Source: an uncultured Glaciecola sp. (GTDB taxonomy: Bacteria > Pseudomonadota > Gammaproteobacteria > Enterobacterales > Alteromonadaceae). Taken from it: a stretch of DNA of 64,000 nt. The stretch lies in the NCBI GenBank assembly GCA_947496235.1, contig CANMCE010000006.1, positions 186,001 to 250,000 of the forward strand, read 5' to 3'. The notes beneath the pieces are model-generated. The model saw only the letters and a list, made by a program, of their open reading frames with translations, was not told the DNA's origin and did not search any database. How positions within the stretch are numbered: position 1 is the stretch's first letter; the number at the start of each line of letters is the position of its first letter. The position numbers and the translations under genes are program-made. This document shows, in pieces, positions 36,159 to 47,977 of this stretch.

Positions 36159-37334
36159 CTATTTTACCGTGACATTCGGCGAGCGTTTAACGACTTTATC
36201 GTTTAGCTCAATACCTATACCTGGTAAGTCAGGCACCTTAAAGATACCATTTTCAGGTTGATAATCTTGAACACATAATTCTCTATTCCACGCTTTTATT
36301 GCATATGTATGGTGTTCATGAATGAGAAAATTAGGAATTGCTGCTTCTAATTGTAACGAGGCCGCTGTAGCTACTGGACCACCACAAACATGGGCTTGAA
36401 TGCGAATATCATAAATGTCAGCATAGTCGCAAACCTTTTTAGTTTCGGTAAAGCCACCTGAAAGACCCACATCTGGTTGGTAAACATCGATACTTTGATC
36501 TTCAAAATAAGGTCTAGCATCCCATCGGTGATAGAGTCTTTCACCACCAGCAATAGGTACTTTTACATTTTCTGCGACTTTTTTATGCACAGCTGAATTT
36601 AAATAGTTAACTGGCTCTTCAAACATCATACAGTTAACCTCTTCAATGACTTTGCCCATCTGGATAGCAGATGCACAGCCCATCAAAGAGTGAGCTTCGA
36701 ATATGATATCTACCTCGTTACCCACTGCATCTCGAATGGCTCTTAGTCGGTCTCCAAAGAGTTTCATTTGTTTAGGGGTAAATAATTTAGTTCTATCAAA
36801 ACTGGAATCGCCATTTTCGTCATACACAATAGGATCCACTTTTACCGCATCATAGCCCTGAGCTAATGCTTTTTCAGCAGCCTTTGCGTAATCAGATGGG
36901 GTTAGCATTTTGGTGCAATCTTCATCCCAATCAAACTGTAATTGACTTGCATAGGTGCGTAAATTATCGTTGGTTTTACCACCTAGTAATTGGTAGACAG
37001 GCACATTTAAGGCCTTGCCTTTAATGTCCCATAATGCCGTATCTATAGCGCTCATTGCTGCATATAAAACAGGCCCGCCACCTAAGCCCCAAAAACTCTC
37101 TCTAAGCATTCGAGACCAAAGGAGTTCGGTTTTGAAAGGATCAAAATCAATTAAAACCGCCTCTGCGATTTCTTTAATCATGGCCGCTGCTGCACTGTGA
37201 CCCCAATCATAGGCTAAACCGGCTTCGCCGACACCAGTGATGCCTTCGTCAGTGGTGATACGCACAAAGATAGGATTCCAAGGCGGGCGCTCAGGGCAAT
37301 GAATATCAAATATTTCAACTTGTTTTATTTTCAT
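36159..37334 (-). CDS. Enolase-superfamily (mandelate racemase-like) sugar-acid dehydratase
   Basis: A 391-residue enolase-superfamily protein with a capping domain (~1-125) and barrel. Metal and catalytic residues resemble D-galactonate dehydratase (DgoD type): Glu213-Ala-His215 (DgoD has Asp-x-His), Glu239 in EEP, Glu265 in GERL, and a later His315 in AHVCGGP. The Glu for Asp change at the first ligand is unusual. The likely reaction is dehydration of an aldonate to a 2-keto-3-deoxy acid. Substrate cannot be fixed from sequence. It is 12 bases downstream of the class II aldolase gene and clearly co-transcribed. Confidence 0.85.
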   Translation of the reverse strand: MKIKQVEIFDIHCPERPPWNPIFVRITTDEGITGVGEAGLAYDWGHSAAAAMIKEIAEAVLIDFDPFKTELLWSRMLRESFWGLGGGPVLYAAMSAIDTALWDIKGKALNVPVYQLLGGKTNDNLRTYASQLQFDWDEDCTKMLTPSDYAKAAEKALAQGYDAVKVDPIVYDENGDSSFDRTKLFTPKQMKLFGDRLRAIRDAVGNEVDIIFEAHSLMGCASAIQMGKVIEEVNCMMFEEPVNYLNSAVHKKVAENVKVPIAGGERLYHRWDARPYFEDQSIDVYQPDVGLSGGFTETKKVCDYADIYDIRIQAHVCGGPVATAASLQLEAAIPNFLIHEHHTYAIKAWNRELCVQDYQPENGIFKVPDLPGIGIELNDKVVKRSPNVTVK

Positions 37335-37346
37335 ATTATGTTCTTT

Positions 37347-38123
37347 TTACTGGTCGAAGTTTGGGTAGACTCTTTTAACTCTTCGCATCATGGCTGGCCA
37401 GGTTTTTTGTCCTCCAGTTTGTCCTGTATGTACTATATCTGCTTGAGCCTTTATTCCATCAATAATGGATTGGTCAACTTTAATAATGTCTTCGTTCGAA
37501 CCCATTAATTTTACTTGAACCATGCAAGCCATAATTAGATCGTACATATGCATGAAAGCGTCACCAATAGTTTTACCCATGGTTAGCGCGCCATGATTGC
37601 GTAATAACATAAAATTAGCGGTGCCTAAATCATCTTGAAGCCGCTTGATTTCATCATGGTTTACCGCCAAACCTTCGTAACTGTGATAAGCCATACTTGC
37701 AAGAGCAAAGGCTGAATATTGAGAGTAGGGTTGTAATCCTTGGGGTAAACTCGCGATAGCGATGGCATCAGGATGATGCAAGTGCAACGCGCATTGATCA
37801 TCATGTCTGGCTTTATGCACCGCACTGTGAATAGTAAAGCCAGCAGGATTAATGTTAAACGGACAATCGGGATCTAAAATATTGCCCTCTATGTCTATTT
37901 TTACTAGATTCGACGCTGTTACTTCTTCAAATGTCAATCCGAAAGCGTTTATCAACAAGGCTTCTGTACCAGGAATGCGTGCTGAGATATGGGTGTGAAT
38001 TAAATCATCCCATCCGTGCATCACCATTAAACGATAGGCTGCGGCTAATTCAACTCTGGTTTGCCATTCGGTATCAGAGACTTTATTTTTTACATCTAAT
38101 TCGGGAATACTGTAATCAATCAT
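37347..38123 (-). CDS. Class II aldolase/adducin family protein
   Basis: A 258-residue class II aldolase/adducin-domain protein. Zinc ligands are expected in the HLHHPDA segment (~130-136) and in a later His (LLRNHGALTMG, ~196). These enzymes cleave keto-sugar phosphates or act as decarboxylases; longer adducin-like bacterial members with an extended C-terminus, as here, are poorly characterised. First gene of a two-gene operon with the enolase-superfamily dehydratase. Confidence 0.83.
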   Translation of the reverse strand: MIDYSIPELDVKNKVSDTEWQTRVELAAAYRLMVMHGWDDLIHTHISARIPGTEALLINAFGLTFEEVTASNLVKIDIEGNILDPDCPFNINPAGFTIHSAVHKARHDDQCALHLHHPDAIAIASLPQGLQPYSQYSAFALASMAYHSYEGLAVNHDEIKRLQDDLGTANFMLLRNHGALTMGKTIGDAFMHMYDLIMACMVQVKLMGSNEDIIKVDQSIIDGIKAQADIVHTGQTGGQKTWPAMMRRVKRVYPNFDQ

Positions 38124-38240
38124 AATTTAACAAAAATGGTAATAAAGGCGGCTCCATAAACAAATCATACTGTAAACAAACAGGGTTGTCTCGGGTAGAA
38201 ATACCCCAAAAGTTAAATAACGAATAAAGATAAACAGGTT

Positions 38241-39239
38241 CTAGTCGCATGTGGCAAAAATTTCTTGCCAATGAGTCACATGGGTGGACATGCTTTGCTT
38301 ATAGCTCTGATAATCAATAACTATTTTCTTATGCACATAATGTGTAAAGTTGTCGGGTAAATATGTTGAGTCAATGAGTTGTTCTAAGATAGGACTAAGT
38401 TGATAATGATATCGATTTAATTCACTAGCGAGGGGCTGAATTTTTTCAGCAAAAAACATTGTAAATATATTGCGCATAATAGTCACATCTTCTTTTTCCG
38501 ACGCATTTCTACAAGTATTTTTTTGTTTGAAGGCAATCAGTATAGGATTCATTGCATCTAAACGTTTGTTTAACAGTTGTTGAGTTCGCCAAATGCGCGC
38601 TAATAACCTGCTGTTGTCCAATGCTTTTAAATGCTCTTCAAGCGTTAGCAAATCGATGGCATCTTGTTCTAACGATTCAAGAAGTGCTTTAAGCGCCATT
38701 TTAGTTTGATTAAAGTTGTCTGCTGGTGCCGCTGAAATGAAATCTCCCGCAATGGAAAACGCATTATAGGTTTCATTACTTTGGGTCAACATGTTTGCCC
38801 AGTTATAGCCTAGATTTTGTTGTTTAATTTCCAACCAAGCGGATAGTTTGTCACCTATCACTTGATTATCATCAAGTTGGGCTAAACAATTTTTCAACTG
38901 GATTAAAATGGTCTTTTCGTAGGCGAAACGAATAGAAGGGAGCTGCATTTTGCCCAAAGCCGTGTTTCTTTGAGCAACGGTTTTCGTTAACTCGCATTGG
39001 TCTAGCGCATAAAACTCCCGCAAATTTATTTGGATCTCGTCCACCGAAATTCGCATATCGACTTTGTCTGGCGCATTTAATGAAATAGGTGATGAAGGAA
39101 TAGGGGTTTCAAATTCGACAAAACTTTCTAGACGACGATGTAAATCCGTCAAATCGCCCTCAATTTTTTGATGCTGATTACAAGCAGATAAAAATACCAA
39201 AGATATAAAAGATGCAAAAAATCCCTGCCATTTGTTCAT
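38241..39239 (-). CDS. DUF3080 family lipoprotein
   Basis: A 332-residue predicted lipoprotein: a signal peptide ends with LVFLSAC (Cys20). Conserved features for DUF3080 are LREFYALDQCELxxxVAQRNTALG at ~73-95 and helical repeats through the rest. Members occur in marine gammaproteobacteria; no function is known. Single gene, divergent from thrS with a 268-base gap. Confidence 0.7.
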   Translation of the reverse strand: MNKWQGFFASFISLVFLSACNQHQKIEGDLTDLHRRLESFVEFETPIPSSPISLNAPDKVDMRISVDEIQINLREFYALDQCELTKTVAQRNTALGKMQLPSIRFAYEKTILIQLKNCLAQLDDNQVIGDKLSAWLEIKQQNLGYNWANMLTQSNETYNAFSIAGDFISAAPADNFNQTKMALKALLESLEQDAIDLLTLEEHLKALDNSRLLARIWRTQQLLNKRLDAMNPILIAFKQKNTCRNASEKEDVTIMRNIFTMFFAEKIQPLASELNRYHYQLSPILEQLIDSTYLPDNFTHYVHKKIVIDYQSYKQSMSTHVTHWQEIFATCD

Positions 39240-39422
39240 CGATTGACCTGTAAAAATCTAAATTCAATACTAAGCAAGTTTTTCAACCTCAATTTAAGAG
39301 AGTTTTCGCAACAGAATGTTGGAGCATTTGAGACCAACGCCGATATTACGATTTTAGATAATAACAAAGTTCACTATAACGAAGGTTTTATTTGCAACTG
39401 GGCTTGTCCTGTCGTTATAATT

Positions 39423-39452
39423 TTGCGCGGTTTATTTACCATTACATATAAC
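39423..39452 (+). promoter_or_regulatory. Possible thrS promoter
   Basis: TTGCGC at 39423-39428 and TATAAC at 39447-39452, 18 bases apart. The leader from there to the ATG (~50 bases) has a short hairpin, AGTGG (39469-39473) with CCACT (39490-39494). ThrRS represses its own translation in E. coli through a tRNA-like leader; whether this hairpin serves that purpose is unknown. Confidence 0.35.
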
Positions 39453-39507
39453 ACTTTACAATATATCAAGTGGCGCATGGTAGGCGTCACCACTGAAAAG
39501 GAAAATT

Positions 39508-41424
39508 ATGCCTGTAATTACTCTCCCTGACGGAAGTCAACGCTCTTTCGAAAATCCCGTTTCTGTTCTAGATGTTGCTAATGATATTGGCCCTGGTTTA
39601 GCCAAAGCAACCATTGCAGGAAAGGTTAACGGTGAACTTGTCGATGCTGTCGACCTCATTCACAATGACGCACAATTGCAAATCATTACATCCCGTGATG
39701 ATGAAGGGCTTGAAATCATTCGTCACAGCTGTGCTCACCTTATTGGTCATGCGATAAAACAGCTATATCCGTCGGTCAAAATGGCAATAGGGCCGGTGAT
39801 CGAAAATGGTTTTTATTATGACGTCGATTTAGACGAACCATTAAACCAAGAAGAGCTGGATAAAATTGAAAAGCGAATGCTTGAACTCGCTAAAACCAAT
39901 TATGATGTGGTGAAAAAAGTAGTCAGTTGGGCAGAAGCTAGAGAAACTTTTGTCGATCGTGGAGAAGATTACAAAGTTCAAATTTTAGATGAAAATATTG
40001 AACAGTCTGATAAACCTGGTCTTTATCATCATGAAGAATATATCGACATGTGTCGTGGTCCACACGTACCAAACATGCGATTTTGCCAACATTTTAAATT
40101 AATGAAAGTTGCAGGCGCTTACTGGCGCGGTGACAGCAATAATAAAATGTTGCAGCGTATTTACGGCACTGCATGGGCAGACAAAAAGCAATTAAAAGCT
40201 TATCTAAATCGCTTAGAAGAAGCTGAAAAACGCGATCACAGAAAAATTGGTAAAACTTTAGATTTATTTCATTGGCAAGAAGAAGCGCCTGGAATGGTGT
40301 TTTGGCACAATGATGGCTGGACAATCTATACCGAGTTGGAGCGTTTTATTCGTCATAAATTACATGAATATGACTATGATGAAGTAAAAGGCCCATTGAT
40401 GATGGATAGAAGTTTGTGGGAAAAGTCAGGCCACTGGGACAAATATGCTGAAAACATGTTTACCACAGAATCTGAGAAGCGCGAATATGCAATCAAACCT
40501 ATGAACTGTCCAGGTCACGTACAAATTTTTAATCAGGGTTTGAAATCATATCGGGATCTACCGCTGAGAATGGCTGAGTTTGGTTGTTGTCACCGAAACG
40601 AGCCATCTGGGTCATTACATGGTTTGATGCGAGTGCGAGGGTTTACCCAAGACGATGCCCACGTTTTCTGTACTGAGTCTCAAGTGTTAAGCGAAGTGAG
40701 TAAATGTATAAAGATGATTTACGATACTTATGGCACTTTTGGCTTTGAAAAAATTGCGGTTAAATTATCGACCCGTCCAGAAAAACGTGTTGGCTCAGAC
40801 GAAGTCTGGGATAAATCAGAAAAAGCATTGGCTGATGCACTTAAAGCAAATGATATCGAATTTGAATATCAGCCGGGTGAGGGCGCATTCTATGGTCCTA
40901 AAATTGAGTTTACTTTGTACGACTGCTTAGACCGTGCATGGCAATGTGGAACGGTTCAACTTGATTTCTCTATGCCCAACCGATTGGGATCGACCTATGT
41001 GGACGAAGATGGAGAAAGAAAAGTGCCGGTAATGATCCACCGGGCTGTACTAGGTTCACTAGAACGCTTCATTGGGATTTTAACTGAAGAGTTTGCGGGA
41101 GCTTTCCCAACGTGGTTAGCACCGACACAGGTGGTCATCGCTAACATAACCGATAGCCAAGCCGATTATGTGGCTGATGTTAATAAGCAACTGAAAAGTA
41201 AAGGCATTCGTGTTAAATCTGATGTTCGAAATGAGAAGATTGGGTTTAAGATTCGTGAACATACATTGAAGAAAGTGCCTTATCTTTTAGTCGTGGGTGA
41301 CAAAGAGAAAGAGGCCGGTCAAGTAGCGGTTAGAACCCGAAAAGGGGTTGACTTAGGCGTCATGAAAGTAGAAGAATTTATTAATTTTGTGTCAGAAGAT
41401 ATAAATTCTAAAAAAATTCAATAG
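39508..41424 (+). CDS. thrS: Threonyl-tRNA synthetase
   Basis: A 638-residue class II synthetase. It has an N-terminal TGS domain (1-61), the editing (second additional) domain (~65-225), the catalytic core with motif 1-3 (including [16 protein letters not shown] and the zinc ligands Cys/His/His) and the C-terminal anticodon-binding domain (~540-635). It charges tRNA-Thr. First gene of thrS-infC-rpmI-rplT, an ancient conserved order. Shine-Dalgarno AAGGA at 39498-39502. Length equals the family norm (642). Confidence 0.98.
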   Translation: MPVITLPDGSQRSFENPVSVLDVANDIGPGLAKATIAGKVNGELVDAVDLIHNDAQLQIITSRDDEGLEIIRHSCAHLIGHAIKQLYPSVKMAIGPVIENGFYYDVDLDEPLNQEELDKIEKRMLELAKTNYDVVKKVVSWAEARETFVDRGEDYKVQILDENIEQSDKPGLYHHEEYIDMCRGPHVPNMRFCQHFKLMKVAGAYWRGDSNNKMLQRIYGTAWADKKQLKAYLNRLEEAEKRDHRKIGKTLDLFHWQEEAPGMVFWHNDGWTIYTELERFIRHKLHEYDYDEVKGPLMMDRSLWEKSGHWDKYAENMFTTESEKREYAIKPMNCPGHVQIFNQGLKSYRDLPLRMAEFGCCHRNEPSGSLHGLMRVRGFTQDDAHVFCTESQVLSEVSKCIKMIYDTYGTFGFEKIAVKLSTRPEKRVGSDEVWDKSEKALADALKANDIEFEYQPGEGAFYGPKIEFTLYDCLDRAWQCGTVQLDFSMPNRLGSTYVDEDGERKVPVMIHRAVLGSLERFIGILTEEFAGAFPTWLAPTQVVIANITDSQADYVADVNKQLKSKGIRVKSDVRNEKIGFKIREHTLKKVPYLLVVGDKEKEAGQVAVRTRKGVDLGVMKVEEFINFVSEDINSKKIQ

Positions 41425-41527
41425 CATGAATTGAAAGAATCGGTATAATACCGCCCATTGTAATTTACGAATATTGTAAATTCGGCGAAATTACATTGTT
41501 TTTTTAATAATCTTGGAGGATTAGCAT

Positions 41528-42067
41528 ATTAAAAGCGGCGCTACTAAAGCTCAGAGCGATAAAGCTCGAATTAACGAAGAAATTACTGTTAAAGAAGTAC
41601 GTTTAATAAAGGCAGATGGAGAACAAGTTGGTGTTGTATCCATCGAAGAAGCACTGGAATCAGCTGTTGAAGCCGGCGTTGACTTAGTAGAAGTCAGTCC
41701 TAATGCTAATCCGCCCGTATGTAAGGTGATGGACTACGGGAAGTTCTTGTTTGAAAAGAGCAAGGCTCAGAAAGAGCAAAAGAAAAAACAAAAGCAAATT
41801 CAGGTCAAGGAGATTAAATTTCGCCCTGGCACTGATGAAGGCGATTACCAGGTAAAACTGCGCAACCTGCGTCGCTTTCTAGAAGGTGGTGATAAAGCCA
41901 AAGTCACAATTCGCTTCCGCGGACGTGAAATGGCGCATCAAGATATAGGTATCGACTTGCTAACACGTGTTAAAGACGATTTGCAAGACGTTGCTACTGT
42001 GGAGTCTTTCCCTAATAGAGTGGAAGGTCGCCAAATGATCATGGTGCTCGCCCCAAGTAAGAAGTAG
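41528..42067 (+). CDS. infC: Translation initiation factor IF-3 (ATT start)
   Basis: A 179-residue IF-3. The gene starts at the rare codon ATT at 41528, seven bases after a strong Shine-Dalgarno (GGAGGA, 41515-41520). It begins ATT-AAA-AGC-GGC, matching the E. coli infC start (ATT-AAA-GGC-GGA). The N-terminal domain (~1-75, with [16 protein letters not shown], then [21 protein letters not shown]) and C-terminal domain ([15 protein letters not shown]) are complete. The first ATG at 41726 would remove the N-terminal domain. IF-3 discriminates against non-AUG starts, so this codon allows autorepression, as known in enterics. Gap to thrS is 103 bases. Confidence 0.95.
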   Translation: MKSGATKAQSDKARINEEITVKEVRLIKADGEQVGVVSIEEALESAVEAGVDLVEVSPNANPPVCKVMDYGKFLFEKSKAQKEQKKKQKQIQVKEIKFRPGTDEGDYQVKLRNLRRFLEGGDKAKVTIRFRGREMAHQDIGIDLLTRVKDDLQDVATVESFPNRVEGRQMIMVLAPSKK

Positions 42068-42130
42068 TTAAGGTTTTTTAAAGTACAAAGAGTCTGCACA
42101 ACTCAATGTCACCTTGCTGCATAATGTCAT

Positions 42131-42156
42131 AACTGATTGGTCTGCAACTATCAGTT
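42131..42156 (+). promoter_or_regulatory. Stem-loop in the infC-rpmI gap
   Basis: AACTGAT (42131-42137) and ATCAGTT (42150-42156) form a 7-bp stem with a 12-base loop, 29 bases before rpmI. In E. coli L20 represses rpmI-rplT through structures in this gap. This stem is a candidate part of that control; I cannot identify the L20 site itself. Confidence 0.35.
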
Positions 42157-42184
42157 TTAATTTAATAAATGCGGAGTTTTAGCA

Positions 42185-42382
42185 ATGCCTAAAATGAAAA
42201 CAAACAGCGGAGCACTTAAGCGCTTCCGTAAGACTGGCTCTGGTCGCTTTAAGAGCAAACAGTCTCACTTGCGTCACATTTTGACCAAGAAGAGTTCTAA
42301 GCGTAAACGTCATTTACGTGGTAAGAAGTTAGTTCACACTAGTGATACAGCTCTTATCCAACGTATGTTGCCCTACGTATAA
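42185..42382 (+). CDS. rpmI: 50S ribosomal protein L35
   Basis: A 65-residue basic ribosomal protein with the L35 signature ([20 protein letters not shown], then HLRGKKLVH). Fits exactly between infC and rplT. Shine-Dalgarno CGGAG at 42172-42176. Confidence 0.98.
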   Translation: MPKMKTNSGALKRFRKTGSGRFKSKQSHLRHILTKKSSKRKRHLRGKKLVHTSDTALIQRMLPYV

Positions 42383-42400
42383 GTAACTTGAGGAGACTAA

Positions 42401-42760
<360 letters not shown>

Positions 42761-42793
42761 GCTAGATTTTATTAACAAAGATTAAGCTCTTTG

Positions 42794-42823
42794 AAAAAAG
42801 CGAGCAGGAAGCTCGCTTTTTTT
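42794..42823 (+). terminator. Terminator of the thrS-infC-rpmI-rplT operon
   Basis: Stem AAAAAAGCGAGC / GCTCGCTTTTTT with a 5-base loop (AGGAA). Confidence 0.92.
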
Positions 42824-42830
42824 ATACGTA

Positions 42831-42863
42831 AAAAAAGACCGGAATCAACTTCCGGTCTTTTTT
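42831..42863. terminator. Second, bidirectional terminator
   Basis: Perfect 14-bp stem AAAAAAGACCGGAA / TTCCGGTCTTTTTT with a 5-base loop. It ends 4 bases from the stop of the convergent AhpD-like gene and would terminate both sides. Confidence 0.92.
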
Positions 42864-42867
42864 CGTT

Positions 42868-43419
42868 TTAAGCTTTTGTCCATGCAAAAGATTGGAAAGG
42901 TTTATCAACAGGTGTCTCAGCTACGTGATTTACGTAATTGCTCAACACTTTTTGACCAAGAATTAAAATAATATCCAAAATATTTCGAGGTTTAAAACCA
43001 GCATCTAAAAATCTTTGTTTTTGGGTATCACTTAACACACCGCGATTTACCACTAATTCAAGCACGGTTTCTCTTAACACATTTAATTCATCCGTTGGTA
43101 AGGGGGTTTCATTACGCAGGGCTTCATTAACCTCTTTTGACACTTTCATACTGGTTGCAATAGCGGTATGCGCTGGAACGCAATAGTGACAGTTGTGAAA
43201 AACGTTAATTGATTGCCAAACTACAGTAAGTTGTTCAACGGTAAAATCAGTTTTTTGTGCCAAGTCATGGAGTACTTGATAACCCTCCAATAACTCAGGA
43301 GAACCTGCCATAACCCCATGTAAATTTGGAATCATGCCAAATGCCTTGATAGAATTTTCCAACAATGGTTTGGCTTTTTCTGGGGCTGTTGTTGCATCAA
43401 ATATTGTAAACTTACTCAT
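42868..43419 (-). CDS. Carboxymuconolactone decarboxylase/AhpD-like protein
   Basis: A 183-residue protein of the AhpD-like superfamily. The redox motif Cys77-His-Tyr-Cys80 with His84 (CHYCVPAHT) matches the peroxidase-related members. These relay electrons to, or act as, thiol peroxidases; carboxymuconolactone decarboxylase activity is unlikely with a CxxC present. Single gene, inserted between rplT and pheS relative to the E. coli order. Confidence 0.83.
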   Translation of the reverse strand: MSKFTIFDATTAPEKAKPLLENSIKAFGMIPNLHGVMAGSPELLEGYQVLHDLAQKTDFTVEQLTVVWQSINVFHNCHYCVPAHTAIATSMKVSKEVNEALRNETPLPTDELNVLRETVLELVVNRGVLSDTQKQRFLDAGFKPRNILDIILILGQKVLSNYVNHVAETPVDKPFQSFAWTKA

Positions 43420-43595
43420 TTATTTAAATCCTGTTTAGTTACATTAAAAGTCCTAAACAAGACCAAGTATGGAAAACTTAGCTTACAATCAAAAAATTCA
43501 TATCATATGCTTATTTTTTAACTTGCAACTCTAGATTCGCTTTACTACTCTACTAGCTCTTTTTATTGTATTAAAAATTTCACAAGGAAAGTGCT

Positions 43596-43955
43596 ATGAA
43601 AAAAATCGCTATAGTTTCATTTTTAGTCATTTTATGTGCGTTATCGCAAAAAATTGATGCCAAAGACATTCAAGAAAGTATCAATAAGCTTTGTGACAAA
43701 GTTGAACAATGTGTAATTCCTGAAATCGAACAATCAGATTTACCCCCTGAAATGTTTAAAATGATGGTAGATCAAATAAAAACTCAATGCAGAAGTACTT
43801 ATGAGTGGGCTGATAATGCTTTTACATCGGAAATTGAAGATGCAGCCATTGCCTGTTTAGATTCGTTATCAGCTTTAACTTGTTCGGAATTTTTGGAAGA
43901 CGACGGAGAAGTTAATACGCCTGAATGTCAAGAATACGAAAAGTTAACCCAATAA
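43596..43955 (+). CDS. Small secreted six-cysteine protein, function unknown
   Basis: A 119-residue protein not recognised as a known family. Residues 1-22 are a clear signal peptide (Lys-Lys, hydrophobic core, IDA-KD cleavage). The mature ~97-residue protein is acidic and has six cysteines (33, 39, 65, 87, 96, 111), an even number that suits three disulfides in the periplasm. It is predicted mainly helical. The Shine-Dalgarno AAGGAAAG precedes the ATG. Single gene between the AhpD-like gene and pheS. Confidence 0.7.
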   Translation: MKKIAIVSFLVILCALSQKIDAKDIQESINKLCDKVEQCVIPEIEQSDLPPEMFKMMVDQIKTQCRSTYEWADNAFTSEIEDAAIACLDSLSALTCSEFLEDDGEVNTPECQEYEKLTQ

Positions 43956-45271
<1,316 letters not shown>

Positions 45272-45284
45272 GTGAAAGTAAAGA

Positions 45285-47672
45285 ATGAAATTTAGTGAAT
45301 CTTGGTTAAGAGAATGGGTAAATCCAGCCTTAAACACAAATGAATTGTGTGAACAGTTAAGCATGGCTGGTTTAGAAGTAGATGGCGTTGAGGCTGTCGC
45401 AGGTGATTTTTCAGGTGTGGTTGTAGGAGAGGTTGTAGCCTGCGGTCAACACCCAGACGCTGATAAATTGCAAGTAACCAAAGTCAATGTTGGCGAAGAA
45501 GAATTACTTGATATTGTTTGTGGTGCACCTAATTGTCGTCAAGGACTGAAAGTCGCTGTAGCCAAAGTCGGCGCTGTTCTGCCTGGTAATTTTAAAATTA
45601 AGAAAGCGAAACTTCGAGGGCAGCCATCTTTTGGTATGTTATGTAGTTTTTCAGAATTGGGCATGGGTGAAGACCACTCGGGTATTCTTGAATTACCTGA
45701 GGATGCACCAATTGGCACTGATATCAGAGAATATTTGCAGTTAGATGATCAAATTATAGAAATTGATTTAACTCCGAATAGAGCAGACTGTTTAGGTATC
45801 AGAGGTGTTGCCAGAGAAATTGGAGTGCTAAATCAACTTGATGTTTGCTATCCAGAAGTGCATGCCATAGCGTCAACTACATCCTCGTCGCGAAGAATTC
45901 ACCTTGATGCGCCAGAAGCTTGTGCTCGCTACATTGGCCGCTCAATTAAAAATGTCGATTTAACCCAGCCTAGTCCGTTATGGTTAAAAGAAAAGTTGCG
46001 TCGAAGTGGAATTCGAAGCATAGATCCTATCGTGGATGTCACCAACTATGTGCTAATGGAATTCGGTCATCCTATGCATGCATTCGATGATGACAAGCTA
46101 TCTGGCGATATTCATGTTCGTTTGGCCAACGAAAATGAAAAAATTACCTTGTTAGATGAAACCACTGTTGAAATCCAACAAGACACCTTAGTCATAGCTG
46201 ATGAAGCTAAACCCTTGGCACTGGCCGGTATTTTTGGTGGTTTAGAGTCTGGTGTTACCGAACAAACGAAAAATATCTTTTTAGAATCGGCGTTTTTCAA
46301 CCCTGACCTTATGTTAGGTAAAGCCAGAGCTTATGGTTTGCATACAGATGCAAGTCATCGTTATGAACGTGGCGTTGATTTCACATTGCAACGTGAAGCT
46401 ATGGAGAGAGCCACGGCATTGTTAGTCGATATCGTGGGTGGAGAAGTTGGTGAAATTGTTGAAGCCGTAGCTGCAGAATATTTACCCCAGCGCGCAAAAG
46501 TAAGTCTTCGAAAAGCAAGATTAAAAAGAATTCTTGGACATGACATCGAAGATAATAGGGTTACCGATATTTTGAATAGACTCGGTTTAAGCTGTGAGTT
46601 TGATGGTGAAAGTTGGACGGCAACGGCACCCAACTACCGTTTTGATATCGCGATTGAAGAAGATTTAGTGGAAGAAGTTGCTCGTGTTTATGGATATAAT
46701 AATATTCCAAATCAGGCACCTTTGTCCCATTTGAACATGCTGGATACACCTGAGACTTCGGTAAATCTATCGCAATTAAAGCAGGTACTATTAAATACCG
46801 GTTTTCAAGAAGCTATTACCTATTCATTTGTAGATCCGAAAATACAAAAAGCCTTACTGCCTGAGGTTGATGGTTTACATTTACCCCATCCAATTTCTTC
46901 TGATATGTCAGTAATGCGGATGACAGTTGTGCAGGGTTTGTTGCAGGCGCTTTCATACAATCAGAATCGACAACAAGCCAATATTAAATTATTTGAAACC
47001 GGTTTGGTGTTTATACCTGATGAAACTCAACCGTCGGGTGTTGAGCAATTTCCTGTAATTGCAGGGGTAATGACGGGGAATCTGACGGGAGAACACTGGA
47101 CTATAGCAAGTAGAGCAGTTGATTTTTACGATGTAAAAGCTGCTGTTGAGGCATTGTTTGACGTATCTGATGCCAACGAATCCGTTGATTACCAAGTATC
47201 GGAAAGGTCCGCCTTACATCCTGGACAAAGCGCTGATATTTATGTGGACGGAAAATGTGTGGGCTTCGTCGGCGCTATTCACCCTAGACTAGAAAAAACC
47301 TTAGGTTTAAATGGTCGAACATTTGTGTTTGAAGTGGCGCAAAGTGCGTTAAATGTGAGAAAACTTCCATGGGCAACTAAAGTATCAAAATTCCCAATGA
47401 ATCGAAGAGATCTTGCATTCACTATAGACGAATCGCTAGAAATAGGTAAACTATTAAAAAGTATCAAAAAAATTGGCATATCAGAGATAGTTGACATAAA
47501 CTTATTTGATATCTACCAAGGTAAGGGTATTGAGGATGGTAAAAAAAGCATCGCAATATCTTTGTGGTTACAAAGTAGTGAACGTACTCTAGAAGATGAA
47601 GAAATCCAACTGGCAGTCGATAAGGTTGTTACTCATCTACAGGGACACTTCGGTGCAACATTGAGAGATTAG
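45285..47672 (+). CDS. pheT: Phenylalanyl-tRNA synthetase beta subunit
   Basis: A 795-residue beta chain: an EMAP-like tRNA-binding domain (~39-150), B3/4 editing domain (~215-385), B5 domain (~400-475), a catalytic-like core that lacks motif residues, and a C-terminal anticodon-binding FDX-ACB domain (~702-795). It completes the pheS-pheT heterotetramer and edits Tyr-tRNA-Phe. ihfA follows after 5 bases. Confidence 0.98.
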   Translation: MKFSESWLREWVNPALNTNELCEQLSMAGLEVDGVEAVAGDFSGVVVGEVVACGQHPDADKLQVTKVNVGEEELLDIVCGAPNCRQGLKVAVAKVGAVLPGNFKIKKAKLRGQPSFGMLCSFSELGMGEDHSGILELPEDAPIGTDIREYLQLDDQIIEIDLTPNRADCLGIRGVAREIGVLNQLDVCYPEVHAIASTTSSSRRIHLDAPEACARYIGRSIKNVDLTQPSPLWLKEKLRRSGIRSIDPIVDVTNYVLMEFGHPMHAFDDDKLSGDIHVRLANENEKITLLDETTVEIQQDTLVIADEAKPLALAGIFGGLESGVTEQTKNIFLESAFFNPDLMLGKARAYGLHTDASHRYERGVDFTLQREAMERATALLVDIVGGEVGEIVEAVAAEYLPQRAKVSLRKARLKRILGHDIEDNRVTDILNRLGLSCEFDGESWTATAPNYRFDIAIEEDLVEEVARVYGYNNIPNQAPLSHLNMLDTPETSVNLSQLKQVLLNTGFQEAITYSFVDPKIQKALLPEVDGLHLPHPISSDMSVMRMTVVQGLLQALSYNQNRQQANIKLFETGLVFIPDETQPSGVEQFPVIAGVMTGNLTGEHWTIASRAVDFYDVKAAVEALFDVSDANESVDYQVSERSALHPGQSADIYVDGKCVGFVGAIHPRLEKTLGLNGRTFVFEVAQSALNVRKLPWATKVSKFPMNRRDLAFTIDESLEIGKLLKSIKKIGISEIVDINLFDIYQGKGIEDGKKSIAISLWLQSSERTLEDEEIQLAVDKVVTHLQGHFGATLRD

Positions 47673-47677
47673 GCAAC

Positions 47678-47977
47678 ATGGCATTAACCAAAGCGGAAAT
47701 GGCCGAACACTTGTTCGAAAAGCTCGGCATCAATAAAAAGGATGCAAAGGACTTAGTTGAATTGTTCTTTGAAGAAATCAAAGTTTGTTTAGAATCTGGA
47801 GAGCAGGTGAAATTGTCCGGGTTTGGAAACTTCGATTTGAGGACTAAGAATGAACGACCAGGACGCAACCCAAAAACTGGTCAGGACATTCCAATTAAAG
47901 CAAGGCGCGTGGTTACTTTCCGTCCAGGCCAAAAGCTGAAAAGTCGAGTTGAGAGTATTCCACCTCAAAATGACTAA
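47678..47977 (+). CDS. ihfA: Integration host factor alpha subunit
   Basis: A 99-residue HU/IHF family protein. [20 protein letters not shown] at the start and the beta-arm [15 protein letters not shown], with the DNA-intercalating Pro, identify the alpha subunit. It bends DNA with IhfB. Its placement after pheT is the standard gammaproteobacterial order. It overlaps the next gene by 8 bases. Confidence 0.98.
   Translation: MALTKAEMAEHLFEKLGINKKDAKDLVELFFEEIKVCLESGEQVKLSGFGNFDLRTKNERPGRNPKTGQDIPIKARRVVTFRPGQKLKSRVESIPPQND

Noticed and set aside
38169-38183. CTGT...ACAG motif resembling a LexA site
   Set aside because: The half-sites are six bases apart, not eight, and no SOS gene follows.
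39243-39530. 95-codon open frame upstream of and overlapping thrS
   Set aside because: It overlaps the thrS start, has no recognisable domain or Shine-Dalgarno, and lies where the thrS promoter and leader should be.
41726-42067. infC starting at ATG 41726
   Set aside because: This would remove the whole N-terminal domain; the conserved frame reaches back to ATT 41528 with a proper Shine-Dalgarno.
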